A DNA stretch of 64,000 nt, taken from the NCBI GenBank assembly GCA_017411835.1, contig JAFQPG010000006.1, positions 1 to 64,000 on the forward strand, written 5' to 3'. Under the pieces are notes generated by a model. That model had not been told where the DNA came from. It did no database searches and worked only from the letters and a program-made list of their open reading frames with translations. The position numbers and the translations under genes were made by a program. This stretch comes from Ruminococcus sp. (GTDB taxonomy: Bacteria > Bacillota > Clostridia > Oscillospirales > Acutalibacteraceae). This document shows positions 61,525-64,000 of the stretch, piece after piece; the first letter of the stretch is position 1; each line of letters opens with the position of its first letter.

Positions 61525-62772
61525 ATGGAAAATACATTGGAAGTAAAACCTGTAAGAGCACTTTTAGTCAGCGTTGATACAGGCGATTATGATGCACAGT
61601 CGTCGCTGTGCGAACTTTTTGAGCTTGCAAAAAGTGCGGGTGCAGACCCGATACTTTCTATCGAGCAAAAGCTAAGCCATTTAGAAAGTGCGACTTGTGT
61701 CGGCAGCGGAAAGCTTCAAGAAATTGCCGACGCGTGCAAATTCAACGAAATAGATTTGCTTATTTTCGATTTAGAGCTTTCACCGGTGCAGATTCGAAAT
61801 ATCGAAGCGCAAACTGATACCCGTACAATCGACCGTACGATGCTGATTTTAGACATCTTTGCACAGCGCGCCAAGTCAAAAGAGGGTAAACTTCAAGTAG
61901 AGCTTGCACAGCTTAAATATATGATGCCTAGACTTACGGGTAAGGGTATCGAAATGTCGCGACTTGGTGGTGGTATCGGTACTCGTGGTCCCGGTGAAAC
62001 AAAGCTTGAGACCGACAAACGACATATCCGCAGACGAATGGAAACATTAAAAGAGCAGTTAAAAGATGTTGAGCAACACCGACTCCAGCTTAGAAAACGC
62101 AGGAAGAAGGATAACGTCATTACGGTTGCGATTGTTGGCTATACCAATGCAGGCAAATCGACGCTTATGAACTTTTTGACTCAGGCGGGAGTACTCGCTC
62201 AGGACAAGCTTTTTGCGACTCTTGACCCGACCTCACGAGCTTTAAAACTGCCAAACGGAGTGTCTGTTATGCTCATTGATACGGTAGGACTTGTCAGGCG
62301 CTTACCGCACCATCTGGTGCAAGCGTTTAAGTCAACCTTAGAGGAAGCGGCACTTGCGGATATTATCCTCAACGTATGTGATGCAAGCTCAGAGGAGTCT
62401 GCTTTGCATCTTGAGGTTACTGCAGATTTGCTTTGTAGCTTGGGATGTGTTGATACCCCGATTATCCCTGTGCTTAATAAATGCGATTTGCTAGAAGACG
62501 GTGCAGACGATTTTCGTATCAGCAACGCTGTTCGTATAAGTGCTAAAAACGGCACGGGAATTGATGACCTGCTAAAAGCGGTTGAAGACAACCTCCCTCT
62601 TAGAGTAAAAGCGGTCAAGCTTTTATTCCCGTTTGATAAAGGCGGGGTGCTTGCTTCAATTCGCAACACCTGTACCATAAACTACGAAGAATATACTGCA
62701 GATGGCATAGAGGTCGAGGCGGTAATCGACGAAAAAACCTACGGTAGACTAAGAGAATTTGTAATTGAATAA
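61525..62772 (+). CDS. hflX: GTPase HflX
   Basis: 415 residues from ATG 61525; GGAG (61515-61518) is 6 nt upstream, and an in-frame TTG at 61513 overlaps it. Ribosome-splitting GTPase of the HflX/OBG group. N-terminal domain with ATCVGSGKLQEIADAC, the Gly-rich linker GGGIGTRGPGETKLETDKR, G1 GYTNAGKSTLMNFL, G3 DTVGLVRRLPHHLV, G4 NKCD. Own promoter and terminator. Confidence 0.97.
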   Translation: MENTLEVKPVRALLVSVDTGDYDAQSSLCELFELAKSAGADPILSIEQKLSHLESATCVGSGKLQEIADACKFNEIDLLIFDLELSPVQIRNIEAQTDTRTIDRTMLILDIFAQRAKSKEGKLQVELAQLKYMMPRLTGKGIEMSRLGGGIGTRGPGETKLETDKRHIRRRMETLKEQLKDVEQHRLQLRKRRKKDNVITVAIVGYTNAGKSTLMNFLTQAGVLAQDKLFATLDPTSRALKLPNGVSVMLIDTVGLVRRLPHHLVQAFKSTLEEAALADIILNVCDASSEESALHLEVTADLLCSLGCVDTPIIPVLNKCDLLEDGADDFRISNAVRISAKNGTGIDDLLKAVEDNLPLRVKAVKLLFPFDKGGVLASIRNTCTINYEEYTADGIEVEAVIDEKTYGRLREFVIE

Positions 62773-62783
62773 GCTTTGAAAAA

Positions 62784-62822
62784 GGGCGGTGTGCAGATTT
62801 GCGCACCGCCTTGATATTTTTG
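62784..62822 (+). terminator. Terminator of hflX
   Basis: GGCGGTG(T)GC/GC(G)CACCGCC stem followed by TTGATATTTTT. Confidence 0.8.
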
Positions 62823-62875
62823 CTTTGTTATGCTAATATATATAGTGTGTAAATATGTGAAAACAGGCGGTTTAT

Positions 62876-63061
62876 ATGGATGTAAGAGTTTCTGACAAGT
62901 TAATAATGAAAAAGCCACATCCTTGCGGTTGCAACGAGTTTTTGGTTACGCGCATCGGTATGGACTTTAAAATCAGATGTCTTAAATGCTCCCACGAGGT
63001 TATGCTGCCTAGAAAAACTGTAGAAAAAAGCATCAAGCGTATAGTGCGCGAGGATGATTGA
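62876..63061 (+). CDS. DUF951 family protein
   Basis: 61 residues. [20 protein letters not shown] and [20 protein letters not shown] match the small DUF951 family with a likely zinc site (CGC and CxxC). Often near ribosome or translation genes; function unknown. prfA begins 8 bp later. Confidence 0.92.
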   Translation: MDVRVSDKLIMKKPHPCGCNEFLVTRIGMDFKIRCLKCSHEVMLPRKTVEKSIKRIVREDD

Positions 63062-63069
63062 GGATAAAT

Positions 63070-64000
63070 ATGTTTGATAAGTTAGAAATTTTTGATAAAA
63101 GATTTGAAGAGCTTTCTAAAAGGCTGTACGAGCCTGACGTTGCGGCTGACCCTAATCAGTTTCGAAATGTCAACAAGGAGCTCTCCGGTATTACCCCGAT
63201 TGTTGAAAAATACCGCGAGTATAAAGCGACTAAGCAGGCGATAGAGGACGCACTTTCTTTGCTTGAAGACAGCTCTGCTGACGACGAACTAAAAGAGCTT
63301 GCGCAACTTGAGCTTACCGAAAATAAAGAAAAAATCGGCACTATCGAGGAGGAGCTGAAAATCTTACTCTTGCCGAAAGACCCTAACGATGAGCGCAACG
63401 TTATTGTAGAAATCAGGGGCGGTACAGGCGGCGAGGAGTCCTCGCTTTTTGCAAGCGACCTTTTTCGAATGTATGCGATGTACGCTGAGAAAAAAGGCTT
63501 TTCGGTAGAGATACTAAACGCAAACGAAACCGAGCTCGGCGGATATAAGGAAATCTCCTTTATGGTTAACGGCGACGGTGCATACTCACGCTTTAAATTT
63601 GAGTCGGGTACACATCGAGTTCAGCGTGTCCCTCAAACAGAAAGCGGTGGCAGAATACACACCTCTGCAGCGACTGTTGCGGTACTGCCTGAAGCAGACG
63701 ACGTTGAAATCGACATTAATCCTGCTGATTTGCAGATTGACACCTTCCGCTCTTCGGGCGCGGGAGGTCAGCATATTAATAAAACAAGCTCCGCTATCAG
63801 AGTGACTCACATCCCTTCAGGTATGGTGGTAGAATGTCAGGACGAGCGAAGCCAGTATAAAAATAAAGACAAAGCATTAAAGGTGCTTAAAAGCCGACTT
63901 TTAAAGGTCGAGCAGGATAAACAGCACCAAGAGATTGCACAAGACAGAAAGTCGCAGGTAGGCTCCGGCGACCGCTCTGAAAAAATCCGCACCTATAATT
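63070..64000 (+). CDS. prfA: Peptide chain release factor 1 (cut by window edge)
   Basis: 310 codons visible from ATG 63070; GAGGA is 5 nt upstream. Reads UAA and UAG at the ribosome. Coiled N-terminal domain, [39 protein letters not shown], and the catalytic GGQ in [17 protein letters not shown]. About 45-50 C-terminal residues lie beyond position 64000. Confidence 0.97.
   Translation, partial: MFDKLEIFDKRFEELSKRLYEPDVAADPNQFRNVNKELSGITPIVEKYREYKATKQAIEDALSLLEDSSADDELKELAQLELTENKEKIGTIEEELKILLLPKDPNDERNVIVEIRGGTGGEESSLFASDLFRMYAMYAEKKGFSVEILNANETELGGYKEISFMVNGDGAYSRFKFESGTHRVQRVPQTESGGRIHTSAATVAVLPEADDVEIDINPADLQIDTFRSSGAGGQHINKTSSAIRVTHIPSGMVVECQDERSQYKNKDKALKVLKSRLLKVEQDKQHQEIAQDRKSQVGSGDRSEKIRTYN

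Overview
The window looks like chromosome from a spore-forming, Gram-positive anaerobe of the Clostridia, most likely Ruminococcaceae/Oscillospirales. The reasons are a spoIIAA-spoIIAB-sigF operon and spoVAC, a C-terminal dockerin on a secreted lectin, a class B sortase, a 2[4Fe-4S] ferredoxin, a flavin reductase-rubredoxin fusion, near-consensus TTGACA/TATAAT promoters and strong GGAGG ribosome binding sites. The genus is inferred, not proven.

Positions 1-10.7 kb form an accessory region. It holds the tail of a VOC-family gene, two lipoproteins (one of the Cthe_2159 carbohydrate-binding type), an excisionase-like protein, a HTH replication/regulatory protein, a lipoprotein hydrolase, a zincin, two overlapping tyrosine recombinases and a large CTLD/dockerin surface protein. 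Two paralogous ~160-nt RNA units with near-identical promoters and their own terminators lie either side of the Cthe_2159-type gene. Their hairpin core recurs before the integrases and after the dockerin gene. tRNA-Pro(UGG) follows at 11.0 kb.

The rest is mostly core genome: serC-serA; a sortase operon; iscS-thiI; spoVAC followed by a small cassette-like duplication; an acyltransferase and birA; rpoB-rpoC; high-molecular-weight rubredoxin; rpsL-rpsG-fusA-tuf; queT under a preQ1 riboswitch; a phosphohexomutase; the aroE-K-B-A-C-pheA operon; acpP; proS-metA; spoIIA-sigF; trmN6-rsmI-folC; ferredoxin; holB-ricT; a phosphoesterase; three small unknown genes; proB-proA; hflX; and DUF951-prfA (cut by the window edge).

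The most unusual signal is a family of three ~350-390 bp hairpin-array elements (21351-21737, 41427-41799, 50877-51261). Each lies between convergent genes, 12-18 nt past a stop codon, in the same orientation as that gene, and is nested inside the two halves of a Rho-independent terminator stem. All three share one architecture: a closing stem TATTCGCC/GGCGAATA around short hairpins joined by GTGATATT-like linkers, then hairpins joined by the reverse-complement linker AATATCAC, then a longer AT-rich hairpin. For one copy, an uninterrupted sister terminator lies 450 bp away, which acts as an empty site and suggests insertion into the terminator loop.
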